Shown here: piece after piece, positions 1-8,203 of the stretch
How positions within the stretch are numbered: the first letter of the stretch is position 1
How the letters are laid out: each line of letters opens with the position of its first letter
Source of the DNA: Candidatus Eisenbergiella stercoravium
Lineage (GTDB): Bacteria; Bacillota; Clostridia; Lachnospirales; Lachnospiraceae
Assembly: GCA_019113175.1 (NCBI GenBank)
Contig: DXHY01000047.1
Coordinates: forward strand, 22,218-86,217
DNA length: 64,000 nucleotides
Direction of reading: 5' to 3'
Position numbers and translations under genes: made by a program
Notes under the pieces: model-generated
Databases searched by the model: none
Told to the model about the DNA's origin: nothing
What the model saw: the letters and a program-made list of their open reading frames with translations, nothing else

Positions 1-701
1 ACCACCAGCTTCACCTGCTTCTGCATGGGCGGCGCCGCGATTTCGGCTCCTTCCGGCGCAAGATAACGGGCCGCCTCCTCCAGCGGCTCAATGGTGGCGG
101 ACAGGCCGATCCGCTGAAGCGGCGCTCCGCAAAGCCTGTCAAGCCTTGCCAGGGAAAGCATCAGATGGGCGCCCCGTTTCGTGTCGATCACCGCATGCAG
201 TTCATCCAGAATGACCGCCTTCGCCGTGCGAAGAAGCCCTCTGCCTCCCGCGGATGTGAGCATCAGATACAGCGATTCCGGCGTGGTGATGAGAATGTGG
301 GGCGGACGTTTCAGCATCCGCTGCCGATCCTTCTGCGGCGTATCTCCCGTGCGCACGGCCACCCGGATCCGCTCCGTTCCTCCAAGCCCCGCAAGAGGCC
401 GCTTCAGATTCTCCCGGATATCCGACGCCAGAGATTTCAGGGGTGATACATAGATCACATGCAGCTCATCGGACAGCGCATCCTCCTCCGCAAGACCCAT
501 GAGCCGGTCCAGAAAGACCAGAAAGGCCGCCAGCGTCTTTCCCGTTCCCGTAGGCGCGCTCACCAGCGTATGCCTGCCCGCTGCAATGAGCGGCCAGGCT
601 TCCTTCTGCACCCTGGTAGGCTGCCCCATCTCCTGTAAAAACCACTGTCCGGTTTCCTCCCGGAATATCTCCCATCCTCTGCTTCTCTTCATTTCCATCA
701 T
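1..701 (-). CDS. Lhr-like DEAD/DEAH-box helicase (N-terminal part, cut by window edge)
   Basis: ATP-dependent nucleic-acid helicase of the large Lhr type; only about the first 230 residues lie in the window. Translating the minus strand gives a Q-motif-like start (QPTRVQKEAWP), Walker A APTGTGKT near residues 49-56, the TTPES motif, Walker B DELH and the RIGLSAT motif. DELH with LSAT is typical of Lhr-family proteins, which act in DNA repair. The start is taken as the ATG at 701, which overlaps the stop of the upstream dus gene in an ATGA arrangement, suggesting translational coupling; ATGs at 698 and 692 are alternatives. Family is clear; exact orthology cannot be judged without the C-terminus. 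Confidence 0.85.
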   Translation of the reverse strand, partial: MMEMKRSRGWEIFREETGQWFLQEMGQPTRVQKEAWPLIAAGRHTLVSAPTGTGKTLAAFLVFLDRLMGLAEEDALSDELHVIYVSPLKSLASDIRENLKRPLAGLGGTERIRVAVRTGDTPQKDRQRMLKRPPHILITTPESLYLMLTSAGGRGLLRTAKAVILDELHAVIDTKRGAHLMLSLARLDRLCGAPLQRIGLSATIEPLEEAARYLAPEGAEIAAPPMQKQVKLV

Positions 702-1651
702 CCAAGCATTCTTAAAAGATTTCTGACCGCCGCCCGGTATTCGGAAAGGCTCTGCGCCTTGCGGATCTTCTTTCGTTCCGTCCCGCCCTCGGGGAACAGC
801 CTTCCCAGATAGAACCACAGCTCCTTCAGCTTGAAAAGCACATCCCGCTCCCCGGAAAGCACCTCTCCATAATCCGCAGCAAGCCGGTCCAGAAAGTCTC
901 CCAGCTCTTTTCCGGAAAGGGCTTCGCCGCCCTTAAGCTGCCGGATCAGGGACGGATCCGCCACCGCGCCCCTCCCCAGCATCACCCTGTCCACCTGGGG
1001 AAAACGCTCCTGAAAGCGGGCCACATCCTCCACTGTGAACAGATCTCCGTTATACACCACCGGAAAGGGACATCCGGACAAAGCCCGTTCAAAAGCATCC
1101 CAGTCCGGCCGGTTTGCATAATAATCCTCCCGCACCCGCGGATGAACGATCAGCTCCTTCAGCGGATAACGCCGGTACAGCTCCATGAGCGGAAGAAATT
1201 CCTCCGCTTCCTCCATCCCGAGCCGGGTTTTGATGGAAATTTCCATTCGGCTCTTCCCGTCTGCGGGAGCCGGGAAAGCGGAGAAAATTTCCTCCAGAAA
1301 CGCCCCCAGCAGCTTCGGCTGACCCAGGAAACCGGCTCCCTTTCCCTTGGAAATCACCGTGCCGGAAGGGCAGCCCAGATTCAGATTCACCTCATGATAG
1401 CCGTATTCCAGAAGCTTCTCTGCCGCCCGGATGAAATCCTCTGCCCGGTTGGTGAGGATCTGGGGCACCAGAACCATTCCCTCATTGTTTTCCGGCAGGA
1501 TATCCCTCACTTCCCTGGCATTGAATGTCTTCTTCGGCCGCGGGGCGAGAAAGGGGGAAAAATATTTGTCAAAGGCCGGAAACAGCGCATGCTGGGCGCG
1601 CCTGTAAATATAACCTGTAATCCCCTCCATCGGGGCGAGATAATACTGCAT
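698..1651 (-). CDS. tRNA-dihydrouridine synthase (Dus family)
   Basis: FMN enzyme that reduces uridines in tRNA to dihydrouridine. The N-terminus has the Dus signature LAPMEGITG, and the active-site segment reads NLNLGCPSGTVISKGKGAGF, with the catalytic Cys in GCPS. The FMN/phosphate-binding part follows (VVYNGDL, VMLGRGAVADPSL). At about 317 residues it has normal Dus length. The start is taken at the Met of MQYYLAPMEG because GGGAGA lies just upstream and family members begin there; the frame is open a further seven codons. It overlaps the helicase downstream by four bases. Which Dus subfamily or U position is not determined. Confidence 0.92.
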   Translation of the reverse strand: MQYYLAPMEGITGYIYRRAQHALFPAFDKYFSPFLAPRPKKTFNAREVRDILPENNEGMVLVPQILTNRAEDFIRAAEKLLEYGYHEVNLNLGCPSGTVISKGKGAGFLGQPKLLGAFLEEIFSAFPAPADGKSRMEISIKTRLGMEEAEEFLPLMELYRRYPLKELIVHPRVREDYYANRPDWDAFERALSGCPFPVVYNGDLFTVEDVARFQERFPQVDRVMLGRGAVADPSLIRQLKGGEALSGKELGDFLDRLAADYGEVLSGERDVLFKLKELWFYLGRLFPEGGTERKKIRKAQSLSEYRAAVRNLLRMLG

Positions 1652-1715
1652 TCTTCCATCTCCCTGAATCAAAACTTTTTCCGGCAGCAGCTTTATCTGC
1701 CGGCTGATGAAAACC

Positions 1716-2783
1716 TTAACGGGAAATCACCCGGATTTCTTCCGTCCGTCCTTCACTGAGCGTAAAATGGTCAGCCACCCCTTCTGTGATCAGAATCTCT
1801 CCCTCTTCCGTCACCAGGATCATCTCAAAATCTCCGTTTTCCCTCCAGTATTCCTCCGCCTTCTGCGGCCCCATCACAAAAAGCGCCGTGGAAAGGGCGT
1901 CTCCCATCCGCCCCTGCGGACAGATGATCGTGACGGACAAAAGGCCGCTTTTCGCCGGATATCCGGTTTCCGGATCCAGAATGTGCCAGTAGACGTTTCC
2001 ATCCTTGTCCTCAAAATAATTTTCATATCCCCCGGAGGTCACCACAGCCTGGTCGCTGACCCGAAGCACCCCCAGTGTGCCGTCCTCCCAGGGGCTTCGC
2101 AGGCCCACTCTCCAGTCGGTCCCGTCCGGCCTGCTTCCCACCGCCTGAATATTTCCTCCCAGGCTGAGGATGGCGCATTCGATCCCCCGGGCCCGGACCG
2201 CCTCCGCCGCAAGGTCGCCTGCATAGCCCTTTCCCACCGCGCCCAGGTCCAGTTCCATCCCTTCCGGCACCGTCAGAAGCGTTCCGTCCAGCGTGATTTT
2301 CTCATGGCCCACATCCTCCAGCAGCGCGTCGATTTCTTCCTGAGAAGGCACCTGTTTCGTGTCCGTGGTAAAGCCCCAGGCCCGCAGCACCGGGTAGATG
2401 GTGGGCTCCAGCGCTCCGTCCGTTTTCTCTGCCATCTCAAGCGCAAAGGAAACCAGCTCCGCCGTCTCTTCGCTGACGTTCACCGGTTCTCCCCCGCTGT
2501 GGTTGGCCTGATAGATCTCACTTTCCTCATCCGTCACGGACCACAGCGCTTCCACTTCCTCCACACGTGCACGCGCGTCCGCAAGGGCATCCTCCGCCTG
2601 CTCTCCATAGGCAGTGAAAGTCATATAGGTGTTCATGGCAAAAAAGCTGTTTTCCGCCTCCTGCGCCTCAAGATCTGTACGGCCGCAGCCGGAAAGCGCC
2701 GTAAGAAGAAGCAGAAGCACCGCCAGGAACTGCCGGGTTCTGCGACGCTTCCCGTTTTGCTTTTGATTTTGTAATCTTTTCAT
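1716..2783 (-). CDS. apbE: FAD:protein FMN transferase, ApbE family lipoprotein
   Basis: ApbE proteins attach FMN from FAD to Thr/Ser of exported or membrane flavoproteins such as Rnf/Nqr subunits, or act on FAD at the membrane. After a basic N-terminus there is a hydrophobic run and the lipobox LSGC, so the mature protein is probably a lipoprotein outside the membrane. ApbE landmarks visible are NTYMTFTAYGE near the start, DLGAVGKGYAGD in the middle, SLGGNIQAVG, and the C-terminal TSGGYENYF and HILDPETGYPA segments. The start at MKRLQNQ keeps the signal peptide short. No Rnf or other flavoprotein target is adjacent, so the substrate is unknown. Confidence 0.92.
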   Translation of the reverse strand: MKRLQNQKQNGKRRRTRQFLAVLLLLLTALSGCGRTDLEAQEAENSFFAMNTYMTFTAYGEQAEDALADARARVEEVEALWSVTDEESEIYQANHSGGEPVNVSEETAELVSFALEMAEKTDGALEPTIYPVLRAWGFTTDTKQVPSQEEIDALLEDVGHEKITLDGTLLTVPEGMELDLGAVGKGYAGDLAAEAVRARGIECAILSLGGNIQAVGSRPDGTDWRVGLRSPWEDGTLGVLRVSDQAVVTSGGYENYFEDKDGNVYWHILDPETGYPAKSGLLSVTIICPQGRMGDALSTALFVMGPQKAEEYWRENGDFEMILVTEEGEILITEGVADHFTLSEGRTEEIRVISR

Positions 2784-2901
2784 ACGCATTCCATAAAAAT
2801 AAATCCGTGGTAACAATCCTCAATGGATTCATTGTAACGGAAACGGTGACAAAACACAACCGCCATATCCGGCCAGCGGAATGATCCGTTTTTTTCTCCG
2901 C

Positions 2902-3525
2902 TCACCCGTTCAGCAGCCACTCCTTCAGCTCACGGTGCTCCCGTTCCGGCCTGCTTTCAAAGAGGTTGATGTACTCCCTTTCGCCGTACCGGTTCCGGAA
3001 GGCCGGATAGAGAAAGCCATATTCCGGCTGGCCCGGTTCGTATTCCCCGGAAAGAGGGCTGAGCATACAGATCATGTATTCATAGACCTCCTCCGAGCCC
3101 TCCAGCCATTCCCCGTCCGTACCCTTCACCGGCACATCATAGCGCCCGTGGAAGAAAAAGCAGGCGTAGGGATAACCGGGATGATATTTTTCTCCCAGCA
3201 CCTCATAGAAAATATCCAGCAGCGCATCGTTCTTCAGTCCGGACTCCTTGATTCCGTCCAGAAGCTGCCAGACGCCCCCGGGCTTTCTGGCCGCTTCCGG
3301 AATCCGGTACTCCTTCAGCTGCTCATTCGTCCGCGAAATCAGGATTTCTTTGGCCAGGCCCAGATTTCTGGTCCGTTCGGCCGCAGACAGCCGCAGGAAA
3401 TTCTTATTGAACGTGCCATCCACATAGCCTTCTTCGTCCAGGTAGGCTCCCGCGATCTGTCCGATGGAGGCGCGGGACGGCGTCATGCGTCTGGTCAGTT
3501 CCAGCATATCTTCTCTTCGTATCAT
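2902..3525 (-). CDS. DUF4317 family protein, short form
   Basis: Cytoplasmic protein of unknown function. It resembles DUF4317 proteins of Clostridia in the N-terminal block (MIRREDMLELTRRMTP, then IAGAYLDEEG) and in a later block with YDVPVKGTDGEWLEGSEEVYEY and GFLYPAF. About 207 residues here compares with, from memory, roughly twice that in many members, so this may be a short or truncated form. The start at MIRRED was chosen by alignment with the family; the frame stays open 14 codons further and those codons include a perfect hairpin (arms 3536-3543 and 3548-3555). No function is assigned. Confidence 0.7.
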   Translation of the reverse strand: MIRREDMLELTRRMTPSRASIGQIAGAYLDEEGYVDGTFNKNFLRLSAAERTRNLGLAKEILISRTNEQLKEYRIPEAARKPGGVWQLLDGIKESGLKNDALLDIFYEVLGEKYHPGYPYACFFFHGRYDVPVKGTDGEWLEGSEEVYEYMICMLSPLSGEYEPGQPEYGFLYPAFRNRYGEREYINLFESRPEREHRELKEWLLNG

Positions 3526-3535
3526 AAGTTTAACC

Positions 3536-3555
3536 GGCAGAGCATACGCTCTGCC
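3536..3555. promoter_or_regulatory. Perfect hairpin just upstream of the DUF4317 start
   Basis: Inverted repeat with 8-bp arms GGCAGAGC and GCTCTGCC around a 4-nt loop. It ends 11 bases upstream of the chosen start at 3525 and would sit in the 5' leader, where it could limit ribosome access. No clear Shine-Dalgarno sequence lies between it and the ATG. Confidence 0.5.
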
Positions 3556-3669
3556 CTTCCTTTCCATTCTTTTTCAGAGAATCCCTGTCTTTCCCATTAT
3601 ACATGGAAAACCTGTTTTCATGGAAATATATTTTGATGAAAAATACTGGTGCCGCGTTTTTATCTACCG

Positions 3670-3675
3670 TATAAT
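3670..3675 (+). promoter_or_regulatory. Candidate -10 element for ucpA
   Basis: TATAAT lies 70 bases upstream of the ucpA start. The hexamer 17 bases upstream (TGGTGC, 3647-3652) is a poor -35 match, so the promoter call rests on the -10 alone. Confidence 0.4.
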
Positions 3676-3745
3676 GAAAGCATGCACCAGCTTTATCATG
3701 AGAACAACGGTACCGTATGCCTGTACCGGGAAAAGGAGAAGGAGT

Positions 3746-4540
3746 ATGGAAAGAAAACTGGAAGGGAAAGTTGCCATCATTACGGGAGCTTCCAAGGGAA
3801 TCGGGGAAGGTATCGCAAAGATCTTCGTCCGCTACGGGGCAAAAGTGGTTCTTGCCGCACGCGGGGAAAAGGTGCTTGCGCTCGCTGAGGCACTTCGTTC
3901 AGAAGGGTATGAAGCCACCGGCGTTCAGACGGACGTATCCAACGAAGCGAGCGTGGAAAAGCTCGTACAGACCGCCGTTTCCACCTATGGGACGGTGGAC
4001 ATCCTGGTCAATAATGCGGGGATCTGCACGCTGGAGGATTTTGACGCGCCCTCCAACGCCATCCGGGACCGCCACATTGACATCAACATCAAAGGCGTGT
4101 GGAACGCAACCAAGGCTGTGCTTCCCATCATGAAGGCCAAAAAAGACGGCCGGATCGTGGTCATGAGCTCCGTTACCGGATATATGGTGGCCGATCCCGG
4201 AGAAGCGGCCTATGCCATGACCAAAGCCGCGCTGATCGGTTTCACCCGCGCCATGGCCAGGGAAACCGCCGATTTCAACATCCGTGTCAACGCGATCTGT
4301 CCAGGCTATGTGCGCACGCCTCTCGTGGAGGGGATGGCACAGCAGTCCGACCCGGAATGTCCGGAACGGGCCATTCAGGCCATTGCGGATGCGGTACCCT
4401 TAAAGCGGCTGGCAAGGCCGGAAGAAATCGGAGAGCTTGCCGCATTCCTGGCAAGCGATGAATCCAGCTACATCACGGGAACGCAGGTGGTCATCGACGG
4501 CGGAAGCACCCTGCCGGAAACCTCCTCCATGGGTCAGTGA
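3746..4540 (+). CDS. ucpA: UcpA-like short-chain dehydrogenase/reductase
   Basis: Cytoplasmic NAD(P)-dependent oxidoreductase of the classical SDR fold, 264 residues. The Rossmann motif TGASKGIG is at residues 12-19, followed by LVNNAG and the catalytic set with Ser in MSSVTGYM and YAMTKAAL (Tyr-x3-Lys). It matches remembered E. coli UcpA over long stretches, notably DINIKGVWNATKAVLP, ICPGYVRTP, LAAFLASDESSY and the C-terminal GGSTLPET, hence the symbol; the physiological substrate of UcpA is not settled. The start at 3746 has AAGGAG and GGAG upstream and gives the family N-terminus. It is monocistronic, followed by a strong hairpin. Confidence 0.88.
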   Translation: MERKLEGKVAIITGASKGIGEGIAKIFVRYGAKVVLAARGEKVLALAEALRSEGYEATGVQTDVSNEASVEKLVQTAVSTYGTVDILVNNAGICTLEDFDAPSNAIRDRHIDINIKGVWNATKAVLPIMKAKKDGRIVVMSSVTGYMVADPGEAAYAMTKAALIGFTRAMARETADFNIRVNAICPGYVRTPLVEGMAQQSDPECPERAIQAIADAVPLKRLARPEEIGELAAFLASDESSYITGTQVVIDGGSTLPETSSMGQ

Positions 4541-4543
4541 GCA

Positions 4544-4588
4544 AAGAACCGGGAAGGCGCATTTTCCGCGTCCTCCCGGTTCTTTTTC
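4544..4588 (+). terminator. Intrinsic terminator after ucpA
   Basis: Long stem with outer arms AAGAACCGGGA and TCCCGGTTCTT followed by TTTTT. It begins four bases after the ucpA stop and lies between two convergent genes, so it may serve both. Confidence 0.8.
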
Positions 4589-4595
4589 AATCAGA

Positions 4596-5219
4596 TCAGG
4601 GTTCTTCTCTCATCCTGCAGCAGAGTATTTCCGCTATGGTTTCCAGCTTCAGGGAAGCGGTGTTGAACATGTAGTCGTACCGGCTGCAGTCGTCCCACTC
4701 TCTGCCCGTATAATATTTGCAGTAGCTGCGTCTCTCCCTGTCGATGCGGCGCCGTTTTCTTGCCGCCTCGTCACCGGGAATATTTTCCATCCGCATCATG
4801 CGGCGGATACGCCATTCCTTTGGCGCATAGAGAAAAACGGCAAGAACATCCTCTCTTTCCCGGAGCGCATAATCCGCCAGGCGTCCGACAAATACACAGG
4901 GACCTTTTTCCGCCAGACTGCGGATGGTGTTTTCCTGGATGGTATACAGGGTTTTCTGATTGAAAACCGTATCCGCCTCCAGCGCCTCCCGCTCCTTTGA
5001 AGGAAGAAATTCGATCAGCCTGTTCGCCTGAAAATTATCCATCCGCTCGTCAGCCACCCGCAGAACGTTTTCCCGAATTCCCGTTCCTCTGGATATTTCA
5101 GACAGAATCTCATGGTTATACAGCGGAATTCCCAGCTTTTCGGAAAGAAGAAGGCCGAGCTCGCTGCCTCCTGCTCCGTACTGGCGGCTGATTGTTATGA
5201 TGTGAATCTTCTTCTCCAT
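4596..5219 (-). CDS. Cytidylate kinase-like P-loop protein
   Basis: Small P-loop kinase of the cytidylate-kinase-like family, distinct from housekeeping Cmk; 207 residues, cytoplasmic. The N-terminus has ITISRQYGAGGSELG, the family form of the P-loop, then YNHEILSEIS. The middle has CVFVGRLADYAL, and the basic RIRRMMRMENI segment is typical of the LID region. A Tyr-rich tail (YCKYYTGREWDDCSRYDYMFNT) matches the family's usual C-terminus. The true phosphate acceptor of this family is not known to me. It is convergent with ucpA and follows the FAD oxidoreductase gene on the same strand after 51 bases, so co-transcription is possible. Confidence 0.85.
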   Translation of the reverse strand: MEKKIHIITISRQYGAGGSELGLLLSEKLGIPLYNHEILSEISRGTGIRENVLRVADERMDNFQANRLIEFLPSKEREALEADTVFNQKTLYTIQENTIRSLAEKGPCVFVGRLADYALREREDVLAVFLYAPKEWRIRRMMRMENIPGDEAARKRRRIDRERRSYCKYYTGREWDDCSRYDYMFNTASLKLETIAEILCCRMREEP

Positions 5220-5270
5220 TCAGCTCCCTTCCCGGCTCCGCCGTCTTCCCGTCACAAAATACTCCGCCGA

Positions 5271-6545
5271 TTACTGCTTCGCGTCAAATACTCCCAGCAT
5301 GCCAGCCTGCTCCACCCAGCTGCTGATCTCTTCCGCATCCGTGCTGTAACGGCCGATTTTCTTCATTCTCTCAAAATACACGGAACCGGAGAAGGTATAC
5401 TTTCTGGAACGTCCCTCCTCGGTTTCCATTTCTTTTTTCACATAGGCGATGGCATCTCCGATCAGGGTGCTTTCCGGCAGGGTCAGAGGCTCCTTGCCTT
5501 CCGCGTACTGAACGGCGTTGTATCCGGCCAGAACGCCCGTCACAATCGCTTCCGTATGGCCAACCAGCAGGCCCGCCTTCTCTCCGGCGCAGAACAGATT
5601 GTCCACGCCCTCCACCTTCAGCGCGTTGCTTCTGGGTGCCATGGCGAAATAACGCATGGAATTTCCCTTACCGCCCGCATAAGGATCCTCGTAACGTGCG
5701 TTCTCAAATCCGGGGATCTGGTGCAGGGTCTCCAGGTTATAGAAAGGAGTCATCAGCTTTGCATGGCCCGTGTCCAGCAGAACGATATTGTCGCGGAACT
5801 GAGGCAGGGCATACTGCTGGCAGCATTTCAGACTCAGATGATCCTCTCTCAGCTCCTGAGGAATGGGATAGACTACGACGCCCTTTTCATCCAGCTCCTC
5901 CACGATCTCCGGAGCAAGGGATTCCTTCAGGATCTTGCAGGAACCGCTCATGGAGCCGATGCTTCCGTCCGCTTTCTTTCCCTGCATCTCTTCCACTCCG
6001 GCAAGTCCCGTGACCGACACACGGCCTCCGAAGCTGGGGCATCTCAGCACGCACATGGCACAGCCGTTTCCGTATTTCGTGCAGTTGTTCATCGGCCCTG
6101 CAGTTCCGGTGGTATCAATGAAAACATCGCCCTCGTACACGTTTCCGTCCGCATCCTCCACGCTTACGATCCTGCCGCCGTCTTTCTGAAGTTTCGTGAT
6201 TCTGGCCTGCAGGCATACCTGAATGCCAAGGGAAAGAAGGTATCTGGTAACCGCACCGGAAATGGTGGCCACATCGTACAGATCCGCGTGCGCATGGCCG
6301 GGGAACTCGATATTTTTATGCCGGAGATTCTGTTCGATCACGCCAAACAGCTCGCCGCCGCCCATGGCGATCATCTCCTCCGTGGCGGTATACCTTCCAT
6401 TATTTCTCATGATGCCGCCAACCAGACCGGTTCCAAGCAGCATATCGGTCCTTTCCAGAAGGGTAACCTCCGCCCCCAGCTTTCTCGCTTCAACGGCAGC
6501 CGCACAGCCGGACCAGCCGCCGCCTGCAATCACAACCTTTTTCAT
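5271..6545 (-). CDS. FAD-dependent oxidoreductase with a Cys cluster
   Basis: Cytoplasmic flavoprotein, 424 residues. The N-terminal dinucleotide-binding motif is VVIAGGGWSGCAAAVEA, and a second FAD-contact segment near the C-terminus reads NLFCAGEKAGLLVGHTEA. The middle carries FIDTTGTAGP followed by closely spaced cysteines (NNCTKYGNGCAMCVLRC) that could bind a metal or form disulfides. This matches the FAD_oxidored type (PF12831-like), whose substrates are mostly unknown. The start is fixed by AAGGAG seven bases upstream. It has its own promoter (6639-6667) and is divergent from a permease, which suggests the two handle the same compound; that is inference. Confidence 0.82.
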   Translation of the reverse strand: MKKVVIAGGGWSGCAAAVEARKLGAEVTLLERTDMLLGTGLVGGIMRNNGRYTATEEMIAMGGGELFGVIEQNLRHKNIEFPGHAHADLYDVATISGAVTRYLLSLGIQVCLQARITKLQKDGGRIVSVEDADGNVYEGDVFIDTTGTAGPMNNCTKYGNGCAMCVLRCPSFGGRVSVTGLAGVEEMQGKKADGSIGSMSGSCKILKESLAPEIVEELDEKGVVVYPIPQELREDHLSLKCCQQYALPQFRDNIVLLDTGHAKLMTPFYNLETLHQIPGFENARYEDPYAGGKGNSMRYFAMAPRSNALKVEGVDNLFCAGEKAGLLVGHTEAIVTGVLAGYNAVQYAEGKEPLTLPESTLIGDAIAYVKKEMETEEGRSRKYTFSGSVYFERMKKIGRYSTDAEEISSWVEQAGMLGVFDAKQ

Positions 6546-6638
6546 GACTGTAATCTCCTTTTTATCATTTTCAAATACGGTCCTTCTTCTCTCTTCTGTT
6601 ACTTTTTCAGGAGACCGACCGTATTCCCATTTAAGACC

Positions 6639-6667
6639 ACCATAATTTTTTTCTCTTCTTTTGTCAA
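6639..6667 (-). promoter_or_regulatory. Promoter for the FAD oxidoreductase gene
   Basis: On the minus strand, TTGACA (6667-6662) is followed after 17 bases by TATGGT (6644-6639). Between it and the gene, an inverted repeat with arms ATACGGTC and GACCGTAT (6575-6582 and 6617-6624) lies in the leader. Confidence 0.65.
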
Positions 6668-6716
6668 TACCCTGCTGGAACATTGGCGGAAATCTTTCTG
6701 TTTTTCGCCCTGATTA

Positions 6717-6745
6717 TTGACTTTCCCTCTGTCCTATGCTACCTT
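6717..6745 (+). promoter_or_regulatory. Promoter for the permease gene
   Basis: TTGACT (6717-6722), 17-base spacer, TACCTT (6740-6745). The -10 is weak but the spacing is ideal. It is back-to-back with the oxidoreductase promoter. Confidence 0.55.
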
Positions 6746-6829
6746 TTACTTTAACGGAGCAGAGTATCAGCGGCACTGTTTGTTTCCGGGTGTTCTGCGC
6801 CATATCCTACATAGAAAAGGGGTTCTCTC

Positions 6830-8203
6830 ATGGTTACTCTGTCTCTTGAGCACTATATTTTCATCTTTATGACCATTCTCATTCTGGTGTTTCTCATTTT
6901 TAAAAAGGAAATCGTCATTCCCTGCGTGGTCGGTATCCTGCTGATCGGTTTTGCCTACACGGGAAACGTGGTGTCGTCTGTTCAGATTCTGAACAACGCC
7001 ATCATCGCTTCCAACGGTGAGCTGTTCGGCATCATGCTGGTCATCGCCCTGGTCACCGCCCTGTCCAAGGCCATGCATACCGTGGGCATCGACGAACTCA
7101 TGATCCGTCCCGTCAGGAAAATCATCCGAAAGCCTTCCGGCGCGTTCTGGGGAATCGGCCTGTGCATGCTCATCGTCTCCTGGCTCATCTGGCCCTCTCC
7201 CGCAGTGGTGCTCATCGGCGCCCTTCTTCTGCCCGTCGCCGGACGCGTAGGCCTTCCCGCCATCTGGGCTGCCGTAGCGATGAACATCTTCGGGCACGGC
7301 ATGGGGCTTTCTTCCGATTTCTTCATTCAGGGCGCGCCGGCCATCACAGCGGCGAGCGCGGAGCTTCCGGTGCCCTCCGTCATCTCCGCCTCCGTTCCGC
7401 TCTGGCTGGTCATGTCCATCACCGTTGCCGCCGTCTCTTTTTTCATGATGAAGCGGGAAATGAAGAAGAACCTTTTAAAGGGCGAACAGGAAATCACCGT
7501 CGACTACGCGGCTTCTGAAATCAAACGTCCCGTTCTTTCCCGGATCCTGGCCGTTGTGGTCACCGCCACCTTTGCCGCCATCATCATTGCCATGGTGACG
7601 CTGGATATCCAGGGCGGAGACGCCACGGCTCTGGTTGCAGGCGCTGCTCTGATTCTGACCTGCATCATCACCATCGCCGACTCCGGCTTCCAGGCGGCTC
7701 TGAGCGATACGGTTGATTATATCAAGGAAGGCTTTGTCTTTTCCGTCCGCATCTTCGCGCCTGTTCTGGTCATCGCCGCGTTCTTCTTCCTGGGAAGCGA
7801 GGATTATGCGGTTGCGATTCTGGGAGAAGGCGCTCCCGCCATCCTGAATGACATCAGTTACTTTATCTCCGCCCATGTACCGGTCAACAATGTTTTCTGC
7901 ATCATCATCGAAATTCTGGTAGGCGTTATCACCGGACTGGACGGTTCCGGCTTTTCCGGCCTTCCTCTGGTCGGCTCCATCGCCGGTACCTTCTCCGCCA
8001 CGACCGGGTTTGATACCGCAGCACTGGCTGCTCTCGGCCAGATCACAACCGTCTGGGTGGGCGGCGGAACCGTCATTCCCTGGGGCGTGGTTCCCGTGGC
8101 CGCCATCTGCGGCATCTCCCCTGCGGAGCTTGCCCGTAAGAACCTGATTCCGGTCATTGCCGGCATCATCGCCATGGGGCTTGCAGCTCTGTTTCTTGTC
8201 TAG
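6830..8203 (+). CDS. Multi-pass permease of the ion-transporter (IT) / GntP-like type
   Basis: Integral membrane protein of 457 residues with about 11-12 hydrophobic segments. Internal features are a re-entrant-looking PSPAVVLIGALLLPVAG, a conserved-looking NIFGHGMGLSSDFFIQGAP, and near the C-terminus GLDGSGFSGLPLVG and WVGGGTVIPWGV, two Gly/Pro-rich hairpins. This pattern is typical of IT-superfamily carriers of organic anions, but I do not recognise the exact family or substrate. The start has AAAAGGGG upstream. It is divergent from the FAD oxidoreductase, and its stop codon overlaps that of the convergent histidine kinase within the palindrome CTAG. Confidence 0.7.
   Translation: MVTLSLEHYIFIFMTILILVFLIFKKEIVIPCVVGILLIGFAYTGNVVSSVQILNNAIIASNGELFGIMLVIALVTALSKAMHTVGIDELMIRPVRKIIRKPSGAFWGIGLCMLIVSWLIWPSPAVVLIGALLLPVAGRVGLPAIWAAVAMNIFGHGMGLSSDFFIQGAPAITAASAELPVPSVISASVPLWLVMSITVAAVSFFMMKREMKKNLLKGEQEITVDYAASEIKRPVLSRILAVVVTATFAAIIIAMVTLDIQGGDATALVAGAALILTCIITIADSGFQAALSDTVDYIKEGFVFSVRIFAPVLVIAAFFFLGSEDYAVAILGEGAPAILNDISYFISAHVPVNNVFCIIIEILVGVITGLDGSGFSGLPLVGSIAGTFSATTGFDTAALAALGQITTVWVGGGTVIPWGVVPVAAICGISPAELARKNLIPVIAGIIAMGLAALFLV

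Noticed and set aside
1681..1703. CCGGCAG/CTGCCGG hairpin after apbE as a terminator
   Set aside because: The stem is good, but on the minus strand it is followed by a run of A before TTTT, so termination is doubtful; not listed as a feature.
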